This document shows, one piece after another, positions 20,192-32,599 of a stretch of 64,000 nucleotides of DNA; position 1 is the stretch's first letter; every line of letters begins with the position of its first letter. The stretch is from Nemopilema nomurai (Eukaryota; Cnidaria; Scyphozoa; Rhizostomeae; Rhizostomatidae), in NCBI GenBank assembly GCA_003864495.1, contig ML133499.1, positions 2,170,001 through 2,234,000 on the forward strand, read 5' to 3'. Below the pieces are notes generated by a model that worked only from the letters and a program-made list of their open reading frames with translations, was not told the DNA's origin and made no database searches. A program made the translations under genes and the position numbers.

Positions 20192-23100
20192 CTATCTCTT
20201 TGTTGCTACAAGTTCTCTGTTTATATACTTCAGAAAATAATAGATCCTCGTTCGAATAAAAAGTTCAATCAAAGAAAACTTGTCAAAATTTTCACATGGA
20301 ACATTCAGGTTTATGGTGGCAAGAACCTCTTTCAGCTCTTTTCCAATCCCAGATGTTTTCTTTGTATTGCTGAAATATTCCATGAATGCATCTTCCAATT
20401 GCTTGGCATAGACAAACATGTCAGCAGATGGTACAACAAGTTCAGAAAATGTACTGCTAGACTCGTAAGCCTTAAACATCATAAATACATTCTGGTTTTC
20501 CATTCCATTGTTATTTGAGAGAACAGAGAATTTTCGCATTTGTGCTTGCTGTATGTCTTGCGCAGCAAATAATCAGCAACATATGCCATGGCATTATCTT
20601 TAAAAACTCTGTTTTCAACTTGCCCATTGCTTTAGTCAGTGGAAAAAATTTTAAGCGGCTTTTCAACAACAGGAACCTCTGTGAGCTCTCTTTTATCTGG
20701 TAACTGTGCAAGGAGTTCATTTTCATCTTGCTCACAATTGGCAGCTGAGACTGTTAAGAGATTTGTGTGGAACAATTTACGATATGCACTTTTAAATTGG
20801 TTTGGGGTTGGGCTGCCAAAAAAATTTAGCTGTCTTGAAATCAGGAAGGTGACATCATGCTCTTCATTTAATTTATGCCATAAATTTGAAATTGCCTTCA
20901 ATGTAATGCACCAGCATTTTAAACACCTTAATTCATTTGTATGGTCTTCTCATGTTGCTCCATTGATGACTTTCATTGACTGCACAAATCTTATGCCATC
21001 TTCGATTTCTTTCAGGTGGGGAGAGGAAGCAGTTAAAGGCCGTCGAGATATTTTACTATCCCTGAAACTTAATGAGGTGCGACAATCAAAGATTGAATCA
21101 AATTTAGAAAGAACCTCTGCAGTACCCAAGGCTGTAGATGGCAATCCAGGAAGTGCAACATATGTAAATGTCCCAGCAGAAACTGAATGGCTGAATACTT
21201 GTGCTGCTAGCTTTACTTTCATCTTTGCAAATTGTGCTGGATTGATATGCTTATCTGTCAACTTAGGGCTAGTTCTTTTTGCAAGCTTCTTCTCTTTTTC
21301 ATAGAATGATGTAACATCTGACCAAGAAGCAGTTTTTCCATGAAAATTGAAATTGTACTTCAATAAATTGTTCCTTATTGACTTTAACAAATGTGGTTGA
21401 TCAAAAATGGTAAAGTACTGTTTGCCATGCATTTCAAAACATGGCTTATCTACTGTGACTCCAATAGCATCATAGAAAGTTGAAAAGTTGGATCCCTGAT
21501 CACTTACCACACCAACAACCTTGATTGACTCTAACTGCACAAGAGCCTCATCTACAATACCCTCTACATAAGCACTGCTACAAGCCTCATTCACAAAGTA
21601 ATATGCCACAGGCTGCTTCCAGTTTTCAAGAACACCACGGGCCATAAGCACTAAAGAGGAATTAGCAACAAGACTTGATGTCTCACCATCACCAAGAGTT
21701 TCAAATCCAATAATAGAGTCTTGAGCTACATTGTAAAAGAGATGGGACTTCAATGACATTTCATCCACGACCAGAGTGCAAATTCTAGCATTGTCAGACA
21801 TGACTTGAACACGTTGTCTGACAACATATAATGACTTTTCTGAAAAGTCAACACCTGAAGCAAATCTAGAGACAAGTTTGGTTAATGATGATTTTGAAGG
21901 TAAATTAAAAAGCTTAGCAAGGAATCTGTTTGCCTTACCACTGATGTGATACAATGTTGAAGCCCAGGCTTTGAAAGCTTCATCATATCGTCTCCCTTTC
22001 TTTTTTTTCAAAGAGAGGGTCAGTTGTTTTCAAGGAGAGGGTCAGTTGTTTTTTAATAAAATCTAATGAGTTAGGGGAAATTACCCCTTCCTATAGTTGA
22101 AATGCCTTATTAATTTTTTGAAGCTTAGTCATTTTCTTTGGAGATGTAGAACTGTTTTGAATGGAATTATTCAATGCACAAATCATATGCCTTATTTGTA
22201 GCAATTTCCCAAGGTTTTTTTCTTGGTGTGTACAAAGAAAGGTCAGCAGATGTTTGACATGACTTTTCATCTCGAATTGCTTCCATGCATGCATCAGTTG
22301 ACTCAAGAGGAATTTCTTCTTTTGTGGCTTCTTCGTTATCAACTAGGAAATAAATGGGAAGCAATCAATGACAAACTGGATGGTTTCCATACAAAGCTTT
22401 AGTTTACAATTTTAGAAAAAGAACAAATACTTGGAAAGTGATTTAAAGCATACCTGGAATAGATGCAACACCTCCAGAATTTCCTGAGACCTGGCGTCTT
22501 TTCTTACTAACTGAGTCTGGAGATTTAAGGGGAAGTCGCTAATTAGCCATATTTTCAAACAATGTTTTTATTTATCAAAACAACTTCAGTATTTTATTCC
22601 AGGTCTGACCTTCAACAAATCTTATTTTTAAGGTGGTAACTGAAAGAAAATGTCTGTATATAAAGATTATAAACCAATGTTTCTTTCAATTTATGTTCAA
22701 GAGAATTTACAATAGTCATCATTATTATGATACCACATGGGTTAATAGCAATCAGTTAGGCTGTCACTAGCTTTTTTTCCCCAGGGGAGTTTCAAGGTCC
22801 AATTTGTGGACAAGGTGGGTGAACCACCCTTTATTTGCAGACAAGTTTTAAAATTTATTGACTAAGCAAACCACCCATACCCCAGATGGCGAAAAGATTC
22901 CTTGCTTTGCAAGGTAATTTTTTCAAGGGGGTGTCACTGTAATGTTTTCAATAATATTAACAGCAATTAACTTTCAAGTCTCCAAAAAACTGAAACTTAG
23001 TAAAATGTCACTAAAGTGTAAAGTGGTGGATTTGGTAAATCAAATAGGGTTGGTTTTGCGTGTCTTGGTAGTCTTCTATGCTGATTTGAAAATTTGGTTC

Positions 23101-23452
23101 AAAATGAATTGAACAAATTGAGAAGTTTTTTCTCAAGTACTCAGGAGTTTTCTTCATTAAGTCAGCTCGCCCACAATTCTGAAGTCATTCTCTGCAACTG
23201 AATATAGTTAAAAAAATTCCTTTTTATTTTGGAAAGGACAAATCACGACAAAATAAAGGGAAATTCGCTTAAAAGTGTTCTTTAAAATCGATATACAGTA
23301 AATAAGCAGGTTAATAAAGAAAGAAAGAAGAATATGCAGCTTACTTACCGAGAAGGATCGGACGGAAACCTGAAGAAATTCAGCTCCGGATGAGCAAAAT
23401 TATTATTCTGACAATTGATGGCAGCGCAATGATACGATTTCTTCAAAGGCAG
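20192..23452 (-). pseudogene. P-element/THAP9-like transposase 2 (nearly complete, broken)
   Basis: Exon 1 (23452-23349) reads LKKSYHCAAINCQNNN, FFRFPSDPSR and ends at a GTAAGT donor, the N-half of a THAP finger. The THAP C-half exon is not found. Small exons follow near 22540 (LPLKSPDSVSKKRR) and 22340 (LYTPRKKPWEIATNKAYDLC). The main frame 22011-20950 carries the RNase H-like domain: YDEAFKAWASTLYHISGKA, TLVVDEMSLKSHLFYN (first Asp), VVGVVSDQGSNFSTFYD, FDQPHLLKSIRNNL, KVKLAAQVFSHSVSAGT. The C-terminal part continues in 20901-20632 (FFGSPTPNQFKSAYRKL) to about 20192. Frameshifts near 20950 and 20640 disable it. Confidence 0.8.
22013..22056. repeat. Tandem duplication of about 20 bp
   Basis: AGAGGGTCAGTTGTTTTC and a slightly altered copy lie back to back just upstream of the main exon of P-like transposase 2. 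Confidence 0.6.
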
Positions 23453-23576
23453 TCATATTGAAAAGAGTATTTTGCAACGTGTGCTACCAACAGTATGGAC
23501 AACGTGAACGAAAATTTTTCTAGTATTTAAACTTGATCTCGATGACAGCCTCATTCGCATGCACGTCCCATGAAAT

Positions 23577-23608
23577 CACTGATCTAAAAAAAGACTGGAT
23601 CGAGCAAC
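23577..23608 (+). repeat. P-like element 3 left TIR
   Basis: It starts CACTGATCTAAAAAAAGACT and runs to GAGCAAC. The reverse complement of 28617-28648 is the same over this length. Confidence 0.9.
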
Positions 23609-23710
23609 CTATTATTTTTGCGCGCCACAATTTGAAGTTGATTTAGTTTCGTTGGCGCCATCTTGGTGTGACCACCTCTTACTTCGGTGCGGTACGATTC
23701 GGAAAAAAAT

Positions 23711-23909
23711 ATGGGCAAAAACGGAACGCAGTGCTGTGCATTTGGTTGCAATAAACGGAGAAAGACGAAGGGAGAAGGGGAGAATGCCAGGAGTGACAGC
23801 GAAGGTAGCTCAGATGAAGAAACACAAGTCAAAAGGCAGCATCCAAGGACTTTTCACTCGTAAGTAGAAACCTACGTTGCCCTAATGATGTGAGCTTCAG
23901 AATAATTTG

Positions 23910-23940
<31 letters not shown>

Positions 23941-26900
23941 TGTTAACTCTTTTTTTGTTTGCCCTTCTTGGGGCCAACTAACATGCCTATCTATTTTAAT
24001 ACTCACCTTATCCATAGGATATTTTACGTGAAAGGGGCAGGGGCCTATACGGTTACTGCTTGACTGTAATGTAACTTGTGATTGTAAACATAACAAATTC
24101 TACGTAAATACACCACTTTGTGCACAAAATTAGGTTGCAGATCTTTACCAGACACTTGCATTGCTAAAATCCATAGACCCTCGTTAGAGGGAGAGCATGT
24201 AATCTTTTTTAGCTTTTCAAGTATTAGCGACTACTAACAAAGATGCCCCTTTTCCCCTACATATGCCTCTCTCCACTCTTGAAATTCTGCCTGCATCTAT
24301 CTTGAAATGAACGTTTGTATAATTAGAAGATGCTGTGTAGTTTAATTTATTAATAAATTTGTATAAAATTAATACAGCTATAAATAAGCTTGCTTGATAT
24401 AAGATGCTGCCCTTCTGTCAATGAAATTTTGGCTATAATGCTAGCATAAATTTATGTTTTATCTTCACCATATTCCATGAATTTAAAATTCTTTCATGCT
24501 ATATAACTATGTTATAAACAAAAATAATGCATATTTTTTGGAAGTGTTTAAAAATGTTTTTCCCTTCAATGAGATTTGTAATGCTTATCACATTTCTTAA
24601 TTCAGGTTTCCATCAAACCAAGAAAGAAAGGCAAAATGGCTAACTGCGATGCACAGACTTGACTGGGAGCCTTCAAAGTATTCACGAATCTGCTCTGACC
24701 ATTTTTTTGAGAGCTCTATCAACAGAACAGGGCAGATTGTACAACTAAGAGAAGATGCTGTGCCCTCTCGATTTAAACAGTTTCCCAAGCATTTGAAAAA
24801 GGTAAATAGAACTACATCTGGCAGGCCAATTTCACTAGTTTTCTTTCCTTGTGCCTAAAAAGTATTGTAACTAGTCATAAGACGTCATAGAAGATATACT
24901 AACTCAATTTGCCATGTAAACATGTATTTAAATGAGAATTTTCTTACTCTAAATCATAACGAAGTTTTGTAATATTTTTTATAAAATCTGTTAACATCTA
25001 TCGCAAATCTCATCTTTTACATTGCTAGCACATGCAACAATGAAGAGAAACAACAAATTTTATTAAAAACAGTTAAATGTTTTGTTTAGAAAATTATATG
25101 TGTTTATCAAAGCCTTCTCATCTTTGCAATTTCTATGCAGGTTGTTATAAAACGAAAGCTGCCTCTTGCAAGATGTTCTGATGACATGCCTCTAGAACAA
25201 ACAGATGGCCCAAGTCCCAAGAAAGTGTGCGCAGCCAAGCTTCTAGCAAATGACCACATGTACCACATCAGTGAGTCACCAAGGAAGCTAAAGACAAGGC
25301 TAGACAGGAGTTCCCAGCGAGTTCAACAACTACAGAGGAAATTGAAGCTGTCTCAGCAACAATGTAGGCGATTAAAGGTCAGAGTGAACTCCATGAAGAC
25401 TGTTGTGAAACAACTGAGGAAGAAGAACCTGATTTCCTCCAACTGTGAAGAGGTCCTGAGGCAGACAATATCTGGTGTTCCACTGGAGGTGATGAAAAGA
25501 ATGACAGCTAGAAAATCTGCCAAGGGATGCAAATACCCTCCAGAACTTAGATCGTTTGCACTGACCTTGCAATTCTATTCAGCCAAGGCATATGAATTTG
25601 TCAGGAAAACATTCAATCTTGCTCTTCCTCATCAATCTCAAGTGAGACGTTGGTATACAAAAGTCCCAGCGGAACCTGGATTTACTCAGCCAGCATTCCA
25701 AGCACTTGCAATGAAAGTAAAAGAAGCGGAACAAGCAGGCAGAGCAACCATCTGTTCCCTTATGCTTGATGAGATGGCAATAAAAAAGCATGTTTCTTGG
25801 GATGGTACCAGGTTTCGCGGATATGTTGATCTTGGAATGGTGTTGAAGACGATGATTCAACTCCTGTGGCAAAAGATGCTCTTGTGCTGATGGTAGTCAG
25901 TGTGAATAGTTCCTGGAAGATTCCTTGTGGCTATTTCTTTGTTGATGGTCTCAGTGGAATAGAAAGAGCAAACCTTGTGAAGCTTTGCATTGAAAAACTT
26001 CATGATGTTGGAGTTAATGTCATTTCATTGACATGTGATGGTCCTTCATGTCATTTTCAATGCTCACTGAGCTTGGTGCAAATCTTCAGCCCCTGAACCT
26101 CAAACCATACTTTCTCCATCCACTTGATCCCAATAGAAGAATCTACATTCTGCTGGATGTTTGCCATATGCTGAAGCTCGTCAGGAATACTCTTGGTGAT
26201 GGAGGCATATTGATTGACAGTGAAGGCAATAAAATTTACTGGCAGTTTGTTGTTAACCTTCAAAAGCTCCAGGAGAAAGAAGGTCTGAGATTGGGAAACA
26301 AGCTGAAGATGGCCCATATTCAATGGAGACAACAGAAGATGAAAGTCAACCTTGCAGCTCAGTCCTTTAGCTCAAGTGTTGCTGATGCCATTGAATATTG
26401 TCGTACTGTACTCAAGCTCAAGCAGTTTGAAGGATCAGAAGCAACAGTGCAGTTTATTCGCATTATTGATCGCCTCTTTGATATTCTCAACTCTAGAAAT
26501 CCATGTGCTAAAGGGTTCAAGTCAGCATTGAGTGTCAATAACAAAGGTTTCTGGTATCCTTTTCTAGATACAGCTTTCGAATATCTTCTCAACTTGAAGG
26601 ATGCAGCTGGGCAGCCAATGCATACAACTAGAAGGAAAACTGGGTTTGTTGGATTTCTTCTTGCAATCAGTAGCATCAAAGGCATATTCCATGACTTGGT
26701 TGAGGCAGGCCATTCACCTCTACGATATCTGCTGACCTACAAACTGAGTCAAGACCATCTAGAATTGTTCTTTGGTGCTATTCGATCTGCAGGGGGATTT
26801 AACAACAACCCAACAGCACAACAGTTCACTGCTGCATATAAACGCCTCTTGATGAGAAGCAGTATTGGGGTGGAAAAGGAAACTGCCAAAAAGAGATCCA

Positions 26901-28157
26901 ACAGCAATCCTTCAAACATTTGGTGACACCTGCAATGTTGATGAAGAAGATATTAGTATTTGTAATGCTTCACTCATACGGAAATATGATTTGCAAGACA
27001 GAGCACCACTGCAATCTGACCATGACTATGGGGACATGCCAAATATTGTCTGTCTTTCTGAGTACAAGGTGGCAGCCATTTCTTACATAGCAGGATATGT
27101 TGGAAAGATGGTCCTGAAGCAGACACTATGTAGCCAATGTTGTCAGGCACTGGGAGCAAAGAACCATCATGCTGAATCAAGCTTTCTGCAGCTCAAAGAC
27201 AGAGGTGGGTTGTTCAAGCCAACACAGAGCGTAATCAAGGTTTGTGAGGAGACAGAAAGGAGTTTTCAACGATTGATTTCTGCAACTGATGGAAAGCTCC
27301 CACAAGGTAAAATTAACAACTGATTATCAGATATTTTTCAATTTAATACAAAATTCTCTATGTTTATTATGCAAAAATATCTCATTAGGTTTACCTGACA
27401 GGAAAGAAATTGTGTACTTAAAATATACTAAACTCTTCATATATTTCAAAGGATAGCATATATTAAACAGAAATAGCAGCACTGCTGCATAATCACTTGC
27501 TGGCATAAATTCAAAATTCAAATAGTTACAGGTTATTTACAAGTCGTGAGATGAAAAACAATGGATGATTAATAAGGTTTTAGAAACTAGAGCTAGGATG
27601 ATAGAAGTATGATGATACTTGCAAATAAGAAGGTGCTGATTTGCAAGACACAATGAACTCAATGATACTTAATGGGTGCCTGAAACTGTTCATTTTTCCT
27701 TACTGATGTTATTAAAATATGTTACACATCTTTGTTAAAATTTTTCGGAATTACAAACAAAATTTATTCATCATTGACAAGTTCAAAAATTGATTTCTAA
27801 AGCATTTAATAACATCTATAAGTCTTTACAGAATAAGATTTTACAGAAATTTAAAATTTCAGTTTGTGGCAACAATTTTATTTATGGTGTCTGTAATTCC
27901 TAGGTAAAGGCATTCAAGACGCTATTGCAGCTTCTGTGTTGGCAAATATCAATCTGTCTAGAGTTTTCAGAGAGCTTGATAGGCATATGGTTGACACTGC
28001 TGTAAATGACAACCACACATTTAGTCTGGTGAAGACCATTTCCAAATCCTATTGCAAGATTCGGTTGTACCATCTTGGAAAAGAATTCACTGCAAAAATG
28101 GCTGGAACGAAGATTCGAAAGAAACTAAGCAAGTTGGTGCTTTTTAAGCATCAGTGA
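23711..28157 (+). CDS. P-element/THAP9-like transposase 3 (four exons, a few single-base shifts)
   Basis: Exons 23711-23859, 24606-24801, 25141-27306 and 27904-28157 have GT/AG borders (GTAAGT, GTAAAT and GTAAAA donors; CAG or TAG acceptors) and joining phases. Exons 1-2 form a full C2CH THAP finger (CCAFGCNKRRK, FHS/FPSNQERKAKWL, RICSDHFFESS, AVPSRF). Exon 3 has a coiled coil, then the RNase H-like domain: ICSLMLDEMAIKKHVSWDGT (first Asp), VISLTCDGPS, LLDVCHMLKLVRNTLGDGG, KVNLAAQSFSSSVADAIEY, YKLSQDHLELFFGAIRSAGG and NPTAQQFTAAYKRLL. Exon 4 ends SKLVLFKHQ. Single-base shifts near 25834, 26055 and 26868-26905, partly in G or A runs, are the only damage seen. Confidence 0.85.
23911..23935. repeat. 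(TA)n microsatellite in intron 1 of P-like gene 3
   Basis: An uninterrupted run of TA dinucleotides of about 25 bp. Confidence 0.95.
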
Positions 28158-28616
28158 GCTCTTCGGCTTTTATGCCTCTTTCGTGACATGTCGTATAAAA
28201 CAGCTTTTTTAAAAGCTACCACAGCAGCTTCGCTAGTTTTTTTGACACCGTATCACACGATTTTTTCGAAAAATAAACATCTGTTTCATCAACGGGGCCA
28301 CAAATCAGTCAGTTTTCTTCCAAACACAAACCAATATATCTATTTTGCCAAATTGCCTTAATTTCTAGGCCAAAAATTTGACATGTCCGTACGGAAAATC
28401 ACGAAGCCAAAATACGTTAAGAAACGTGTAGCCTATTTATTTGGGTTAATTAGATAGCATGTTCTATGAATATAAAACATAAAACCCTTTATGGTGAAAT
28501 AACTTTAGTATTCCAGACTTACGTGCTCCGTTTTCCAACAAGCTTAGTACTGTGTCCTCACAACAAGGTGGTCACACCAAGATGGCCGCTGTCATTGGCT
28601 TCCAAGACAAAGTCGA

Positions 28617-28648
28617 GTTGCTCGATCCAGTCTTTTTTTAGATCAGTG
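28617..28648 (-). repeat. P-like element 3 right TIR
   Basis: This is the inverted partner of 23577-23608, immediately followed by the second CATGAAAT copy. Confidence 0.9.
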
Positions 28649-28656
28649 CATGAAAT

Positions 28657-29725
28657 GAGCCGCGTTCACCCTCTGCGTATTTTCTATTCTGTGACATAAA
28701 TTTGGATTTGTCAAAGTCGAAGACATAGATTTCGATTTGTCATTGAATGAAGAGATAGACATAAACCAAATCGGTCAGCTGCTGGGCAGGTTTTGTTTCC
28801 AAAACAAACATTATTAACCGTTAAATGTAAATACTATTAATAATGATTAGTCATTCAACAAAACCGTAGTATTTAAATACTAGATATCATAAAACTCCTC
28901 TTACCATCCAAAATTGATAATGGTGAAAAAGGGAATTCAATTCAAAAATATCTTTGGTCTCTGTTCTGTTAAAATCCACTTAATATTTTTTTACATGTTT
29001 TATCTTCCAAAAGTGGTCAGCTATGACCATGGCAAAAAAGGGTAATAAATTGAAGGGACAGTTTGTGTCTCTTTTCATCCAAACCCACTAGATATTACTG
29101 TTAAAATTTTTTTATTATTCAACAAATGGATTGTGGTCAGCTACGACCAAGGCGTAAAGTGAAATTTATTTAAAGAGAAATTCTTGTCTCATTTTTTTTG
29201 AAGCCCACTAGATACTATGAAACATGTATTAGGGTCATTCCACATCAAATCAACACACATTGAAGACAATTTTGACCTCAGTTATTTGTGAAATTTGGTT
29301 TACATGTTAAGATCGATACTAATAAAAAATCTTGAAAATTCCATTCAATTATCCTATTCCATTTAGGAGTTACAGGCGTTTAATTTTTTGGTACCACGCC
29401 CCTTTTAGCAACACCCAAAACACTAAGTAGGAATCCTTATGTTTTTGGTAATGAGTTTCCAGGATTAGCTTTAAACTAGGTTTTCTTGAAAACATATACA
29501 AACATAGCATTATCTTCCACAAGGAATCAAACTATGTCAAATAATAAGGCTCTAAGGTGTCATTTTCTTATATCCTACATAATTGCTTTATTCAAGTGAG
29601 TGCAAACAACAACAAAAAGCCTCTTTTAGAGAATCAAAATAAGTGTCAAACCATACTATTGTATCATTTCATACCACCCATTCAACAAATAATAAAGTTT
29701 TGAGCAGGCACTTTCCATATTATCT
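28657..29725. other. Noncoding region with three diverged ~120-bp tandem units
   Basis: No gene is visible. Between about 28920 and 29218 a unit recurs three times with heavy divergence. Units 2 and 3 both start GTGGTCAGCTA.GACCA, continue with a run ending AAATT.A, then TTGTGTCTC or CTTGTCTCA, and close with CCCACTAGATA. Further on, AGGGTCATTCCACATCAAAT at 29231 has the look of a DNA-transposon terminus, but I find no inverted partner. Confidence 0.5.
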
Positions 29726-29733
29726 GTAATGAC

Positions 29734-30523
29734 TAGGGGTGTACCGGATAAAATTTTCAGAATCCAGCTGGAACAGGATTTACCGGATTTACCAGATGTT
29801 TGTAGAATATCCAGCCGGATTTTACTGGCTAATCTGGCCATTACTGGATTTTTCAGTAATAAAAAGTTTTGAGCCACATTGCGAAAAAAAGTATAGCAAT
29901 AAGATCAAAGAGACCTATTCAGGGTTGCCAGATTGAATTTACAAAAAAGGTTAGACCGGTGAGCAAATCAGGCCTAAACGCTCATAAAAAGGCCAAATCA
30001 AAAACTTTATCAAGAATCCACCAAGAAGGCGCTGGTTATATTTCTGCGATTGTGCCTTTTAGATAATTTCTTGACTCAAATAAGAATTTCACTTTTTTCC
30101 AAAACCCTCGGCTAATATCTGGCTATAATAATATAATATGGCTGCAGAGCTTGAGAGGTATGTCAATGTGCCATGCAAGCCCAACAATTTTTATCAATGC
30201 CAGCATCTAGTGTTTATTTGGAGTGACTTTTCTCGGAGGCTGGAAACATTTTTAAAGAGAAACAATCAAGACTTCTTCCAAGGAATGGCGAGAAGTTGCT
30301 TTTCCTGCTTCACAACCTGGGATGATTGTAGCTTTTTGATGTTTGACTGTTTTTATATTTAACTGCCAATTGGGACGCTTTTAACTTTTGAAACTGTGTT
30401 CAAGTTTGTTCTATTGCTTTTAATTTTTGTTGTTCTTTGTATTTACACTTTTATAACTTGTTTTTTCGAGAAATTTTTCTTAGTTATGATTAAAATTCTA
30501 GTAATGACAATCACACACCCCTA
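29734..30523. mobile_element. Short hAT element (790 bp) with 8-bp duplication GTAATGAC
   Basis: GTAATGAC at 29726-29733 and 30524-30531 flanks a segment that starts TAGGGGTGTACCGG and ends CACACACCCCTA. The inverted termini share TAGGGGTGT. No transposase-like frame is present, so it is non-autonomous. An additional GTAATGAC lies 16 bp inside the right end (30501-30508). Confidence 0.85.
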
Positions 30524-30825
30524 GTAATGACTTTCAAATGCATACATAGACACCAAGGAAAGAGTTTGAATATTGAAAGGTGTGTTAAACCATTTAAATG
30601 GCTTCCTTGCATATTATACCACCAATTCATGCTTTGTGTGAAAAATGTGTGAATACCATATATTTTCTAGAGGAGAACCATTAAGTGGTGTGAAATTCTA
30701 GAACTTGTCTTTTAGCCTCCTATCAAAGAGAAACAGTTAAATAAGATTTTCTTAGAGCAAGTTTCTTTAGGTCTTTCCTGTCAGTCTAAAGAGCTCACAA
30801 TTTCAAGAGATAATTGTTCATTTGG

Positions 30826-31665
30826 TTAAAATAGTTCATTTTGTCCAGCTTGTTCATGTGTAGCTTTGTCATGAAAACCAAAAAAACAAATGTTAGGAAT
30901 CAAAGAAGAGAGTTTTGTTTTGAAAATTTCAAAATTACTTTCGTCTAGTTGCCTATCAGAAGATGACCTTGGGTCATAGACATTATATCTAGGCGCATCA
31001 GACTTAGCATTATCTTTCCCAAACTGGATCTTTTGAATCACAACCTTGTCTATAGGCTCTGGGTTAAGATTTTGTGTTGAAGCACTTGGAACATTCCAGG
31101 CAGACAATTTCGAAGTGCAAGAGACAGGATCTGGAGACTGTTGTAAGCCCTTGCGGTTAAAATCTTCAAGAGCAAATAAGACCCCACCAATGTGATTACA
31201 ATTACCAAAACCCCCCAACCCAATACCAGCAGGACATGTGCAAGCTGCGGAACAAACATCACCAGAAGAATTTGAAACTTGAACAATGGTCTTATACAGA
31301 GTTCTTTTCATTGAAGCCTTTACACGCACATCATTGAGCTTCTCATGCTTGGCAATTTCAATTTTTTTTATAGAGCCTTCATAAAAAAATTGGAAGGCTT
31401 TAAGCTTCTTATAGGATGTGCTCTTTAACAAAATATGTTTGAATTTCAGTGTACGAATAACAAGGTAATCGTACAGCTGAATAAAACTAAATGGTGGTGT
31501 TCCACGAAGGTCGGATGTCCAAGGCAAATTCTTGCAATTTCTACTGAAAATGGCATCATATGTCCAAGCCCCTAATGAATTACTTGCCGAGCATTCAGTG
31601 GCGTTGGATGACGAAGAAATATTCTCTTTCAAGCGGCAAAAGATGGCATAAACCCGAAGAACCAA
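30826..31665 (-). pseudogene. SWIM zinc-finger protein, N-terminal half of a SWIM/YqaJ gene
   Basis: A 279-residue frame contains a SWIM finger near residue 140 (CSAACTCPAGIGLGGFGNCN, then HIGGVLFALED; pattern CxC...CxH). It is preceded by a domain with LYDYLVIRTLKFKHILLKST and followed by YNVYDPRSSSDRQLDESNFE and IFKTKLSSLIPNICFFG. The last block matches the start of the plus-strand YqaJ fragment at 36327 (LEMLKTKLANFIPNCGFFGY), so both derive from the same gene family. The YqaJ nuclease half is not found downstream, and the 5' end abuts the old BEL fragment. Confidence 0.7.
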
Positions 31666-32599
31666 ATCAGCTTTTACCCTGGAAGTCTTCTGCTATACCA
31701 ATTCATGAAACAAGAAATCGCTTCAAAGGAAACACCAAACGTACACCTCGTCTTGTCATATCTCAACACAACTAGTACACTCCTACTGTACTTTGAACTT
31801 ATTAAAATACCTGCCCTAAATGCCATGTTAATCATGTAACCTATATTTGCTTTACCCATACAAAGGTCATTCAATATATATTAAGCACGCTGTGGAATTC
31901 CCCACACACTTCCTTGGGCGCTACGGGTCAAGCATAAATTGGGATTTCCATCATGCATCGCACGCTGCTGCTCTGCAAAGTCTGACTCTCGCAATGTTCT
32001 CATTCGCATTCTTCGCTTCATCCATGTCATTCACTTTCAACCTTTCTTCCATGCTTTTCTCTCCTTCCTAACTTTCCTTACAAACATTAGAACAATGAAT
32101 CTCGAAAGAATAAAGTTTTTGAAGTGGGCGATTTAGAATTTTTGGCTTACCCTTCCTTGATGCTTTCCTAACCTTAGCTCCTCTGATCTCACCATCCTTC
32201 CCTTTGACAACTTCTTCTACAATTGCTACCTTCCAAAGCCCTGCTCACACTACGCAAACTAGCCTGGGACAAACTAGCCCAGGCCAGGCCCAGTTCAGTG
32301 TGAACCCTAGAAACACAGGCTCTGCCTAGGCTAGTTTGGCCCATCGTTCGAGGTGGGCTCGGCCTGAACAAGTGCAGCGTGAACAAGTGTGAACGAAAAC
32401 GTGTGCCGAGCCTTGTTTATTTTGACATCTGCATGCGTGCAGCTACAAAAGTTGGCGCCAACAGGCGAATTTTTCTTTGTTGATAACCTCAGCTTAAATG
32501 CTTATGAGTTCATTTTGATAAAAGTTGGATTCTAAAAATGAGCGCTGCTACTTAGTGAGAATCAACGTAGAGTGCAGAGGAGACAAAAACATTGATTTG

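Larger units (their letters stand above)
23577..28648 (+). mobile_element. Complete P-like element 3, 5072 bp, with TIRs and 8-bp duplication
   Basis: The perfect direct repeat CATGAAAT (23569-23576 and 28649-28656) flanks 32-bp inverted repeats opening CACTGATCTAAAAAAAGACT. A second inverted block (CCATCTTGGTGTGACCACCT) lies about 50 bp further in at both ends. An 8-bp duplication and short terminal plus subterminal inverted repeats are the hallmarks of P elements. The interior contains one four-exon transposase gene. It inserted about 120 bp beyond exon 1 of P-like gene 2. Confidence 0.92.

Noticed and set aside
20639..21304. 221-residue plus-strand frame
   Set aside because: It is antisense to the conserved RNase H-like region of P-like transposase 2, which carries the recognisable motifs.
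20140..23576. TIRs for P-like element 2
   Set aside because: I compared the regions 18.64-18.82/20.14-20.19 kb with 23.45-23.57 and 28.66-28.8 kb and saw no convincing inverted match; ends are left undefined.
23652..23867. 71-residue plus-strand frame over P-like exon 1
   Set aside because: The overlapping frame from 23711 has the THAP CxxC-type start and a proper donor, and explains the sequence better.
32189..32386. GC-richer minus-strand frame at the Harbinger-2 left end
   Set aside because: It reads across the TIR and the target junction and is explained by the terminal repeat.
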